A program made the translations under genes and the position numbers. This document shows positions 20,967-22,500 of a stretch of 22,500 bases of DNA, piece by piece. The notes beneath the pieces are model-generated. The model saw only the letters and a list, made by a program, of their open reading frames with translations, ran no database searches and was not told where the DNA came from. Origin of the DNA: Chrysomallon squamiferum (Eukaryota; Mollusca; Gastropoda; Neomphalida; Peltospiridae); contig CM022676.1 in assembly GCA_012295275.1 (NCBI GenBank), forward strand, positions 5,501,187 to 5,523,686, in the 5' to 3' direction. Within the stretch, counting starts at the first letter, position 1; every line of letters starts with the position of its first letter.

Positions 20967-21640
20967 ATTTCATATTTCAAAAATCTTTTTGTTTACTTTT
21001 TAGTAGAAAAAACCCCCAAACAGACAAAAAAAAAAAAAAAAAAAATAAAAAAAATAAAAGAGTTTTTATTAGCCAGAAATGCTGCCAGTACATTTTATTT
21101 TGGAACGATTGTTTTATGATTTGGCTAACCATTTTGAAATGGAGGAAAAAAACTTAATTTAATTTAGAAACAACTATTAATTTTTTGTTATTATTATTAT
21201 TATCTTTATTATTAATTTATTACTTTTTTTAAATTATTATTCTGAAATATAAAGCAAAAATTTGAAAGTAAGAAAAAAATTCAAGAGTGAAAGAAGGAAT
21301 GGAAAGAAAGAAGGAATAAGTGATTGAGAGAATGATGGAGAGAAATAATATTTGACAGTACATTTCCTGTCTGGTGAACTTTTAAGTAAGTTTTGTGTTT
21401 GCAGCATCTAGATAAACTTAAAAGATAAACATTTTCTTTCTTTTTAAGTTTTATAAATGAAAAAAATTTTGAATCTTAACTGAACAGCCATTTCTTATTA
21501 TTAATTATTTATAAGGTGTTAAAATTATTTTAAACCATGGAGGTAGATGTTATGTGTTCATTTTCATCATTATCATTGATGCCATTTTTTTTTTTTTTCA
21601 TTATAGGCATATGTCAAAATAAACACTAATATTAATAAAA
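20967..21640 (+). other. POLR2H: Probable 3' UTR of POLR2H copy 2 with polyadenylation signals
   Basis: This is the counterpart of the region after copy 1. It has an A-rich tract soon after the stop (about 21027-21060), then AATAAA at 21618-21623 with the same T/GT-rich stretch at about 21660-21673. Differences from copy 1 are scattered substitutions and length changes in homopolymers and (ATT)n. Both copies therefore keep a complete 3' end. Confidence 0.47.
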
Positions 21641-21668
21641 GAATGACTCAAATTATTTTCTTGTTTTG

Positions 21669-21709
<41 letters not shown>

Positions 21710-22500
21710 AATATAAAAATGAACACCAGATAAAACATTTATTCATTGGGTTTTATTCTGTCTCATCTTGAAAACAAGGGAGACTATTCATAATAATTAC
21801 ATGACAGTGAACATGTTGGATTATCTCTTAGTAATTCCTGAAAAAAAAAAAAAATACATAAATCAGCTATAATTTTGGCCATGTCTTTTTAAATTTATTA
21901 TGTGACACCAAAAATGGCAAACAGTTTCAAACTACAAGATCACCATGATAAATTACATCCAGTTCATTGGAATCATTCTTTATTGTGCATCTAATAATAT
22001 TTTCTCGCTGCAGTAAACTATTTTGGGTAAAACAAATTGTCAAAATACATATATATCTGTTCCTGGTAACCAATGTTTTCTTTACTGTGACAATAAAATA
22101 TCAAAACTGTTTGTGGAGATTAACTGTTACTTTAAAATTGAAACAAGTAACAGATGAAACAATTTAAAATATTATGAAGTAAATGAAAGTAAAATTTAAT
22201 TATGTAAATTAAAATCTAAGAAGTAACATGGAATTACATATTAAGCAAAATTTTAAATGGGGATTCAATTTTTTTTTTTTAATGAAATAAGATGGAATTC
22301 AAGTTAAAATGAAATTAAAATTTAAAGAATGTATAAGAAATTAAAAAGATGGAACTAAATTTTAAAGAAGAAAACTGAAATATTTAAAAATAACATTGAA
22401 ATAAGATGGAAATAGAATTTAATGTAAAATTTAAATAAGTTCTGGAAATATAAAACTTCCACATTATTATTATTATTATATTATTATAATTATTATATAT

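Larger units (their letters stand above)
19444..22500. repeat. Tandem segmental duplication, unit 2 (truncated by window edge)
   Basis: This direct repeat of 15571 to about 18630 contains the second POLR2H terminal exon. The last bases still match copy 1 (CTTCCACATTATT at about 18585 and 22455), so the unit continues past the window. The offset grows from 3873 to 3886 between the left end and the exon because of microsatellite changes and an approximately 32-bp block present only here (about 20071-20103). Confidence 0.92.

Noticed and set aside
21967-22167. 66-aa + strand frame in unit 2
   Set aside because: The matching place in unit 1 is broken by a stop (TTTAATG at about 18107), so it is not conserved between copies that otherwise differ by about 2%.

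Overview
The window looks like non-coding DNA of an invertebrate nuclear genome. It is very AT-rich (about a fifth G+C by eye) and full of (ATT)n, (TTTA)n, (GT)n/(CA)n, (TA)n and homopolymer tracts. It has no bacterial-style gene packing and no long ORFs. One protein is recognisable, a eukaryotic gene fragment. The repeat-choked long-intron character fits a mollusc, perhaps a cephalopod, but that assignment is an inference and weak.

The certain gene content is the last coding exon of POLR2H (RPB8/RPABC3, the small OB-fold subunit shared by RNA polymerases I, II and III). It appears twice on the + strand, at 16963-17080 and 20849-20966. Each copy has its own splice acceptor, stop codon and downstream polyadenylation signals, and the two encode the same 38 residues. 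They sit in a direct tandem duplication whose unit is about 3.87 kb (15571-19443). The second copy starts at 19444 and runs off the right edge. No other POLR2H exon was found, so the first 15 kb is probably the long last intron of this gene, or intron plus flanking DNA.

Layout. 1-1880: AT-rich low-complexity sequence. 1881-2100: a GC-richer island that could be a minus-strand terminal exon and also carries a fused AG|GT splice motif on the plus strand. 2140-3740: TG/TATG sequence, an exon-like island at 2808-2989 ending in tandem splice donors, then (GT)n/(TA)n/(CA)n microsatellites in a degenerate repeat. 3740-5600: A-rich then T-rich filler. 5633-5870: a short hairpin element and a three-fold ETS-CCAAT cluster. 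5870-8800: microsatellites and homopolymers. 8820-8960: a perfect nuclear-receptor DR1 overlapping an E-box. 8960-10840: degenerate repeats and microsatellites. 10849-11373: a 55-bp minisatellite. 11430-13145: diverged repeats carrying at least 13 RFX X-box-like motifs. 13150-15570: AT-rich filler. 15571-22500: the POLR2H terminal-exon duplication.

The points most worth checking are the exon-level duplication with identical protein output (real, or two haplotypes assembled in tandem), the X-box array, and the possible regulatory clusters in the presumed intron. I found no tRNA, rRNA, CRISPR array, intact transposon or self-contained new system.
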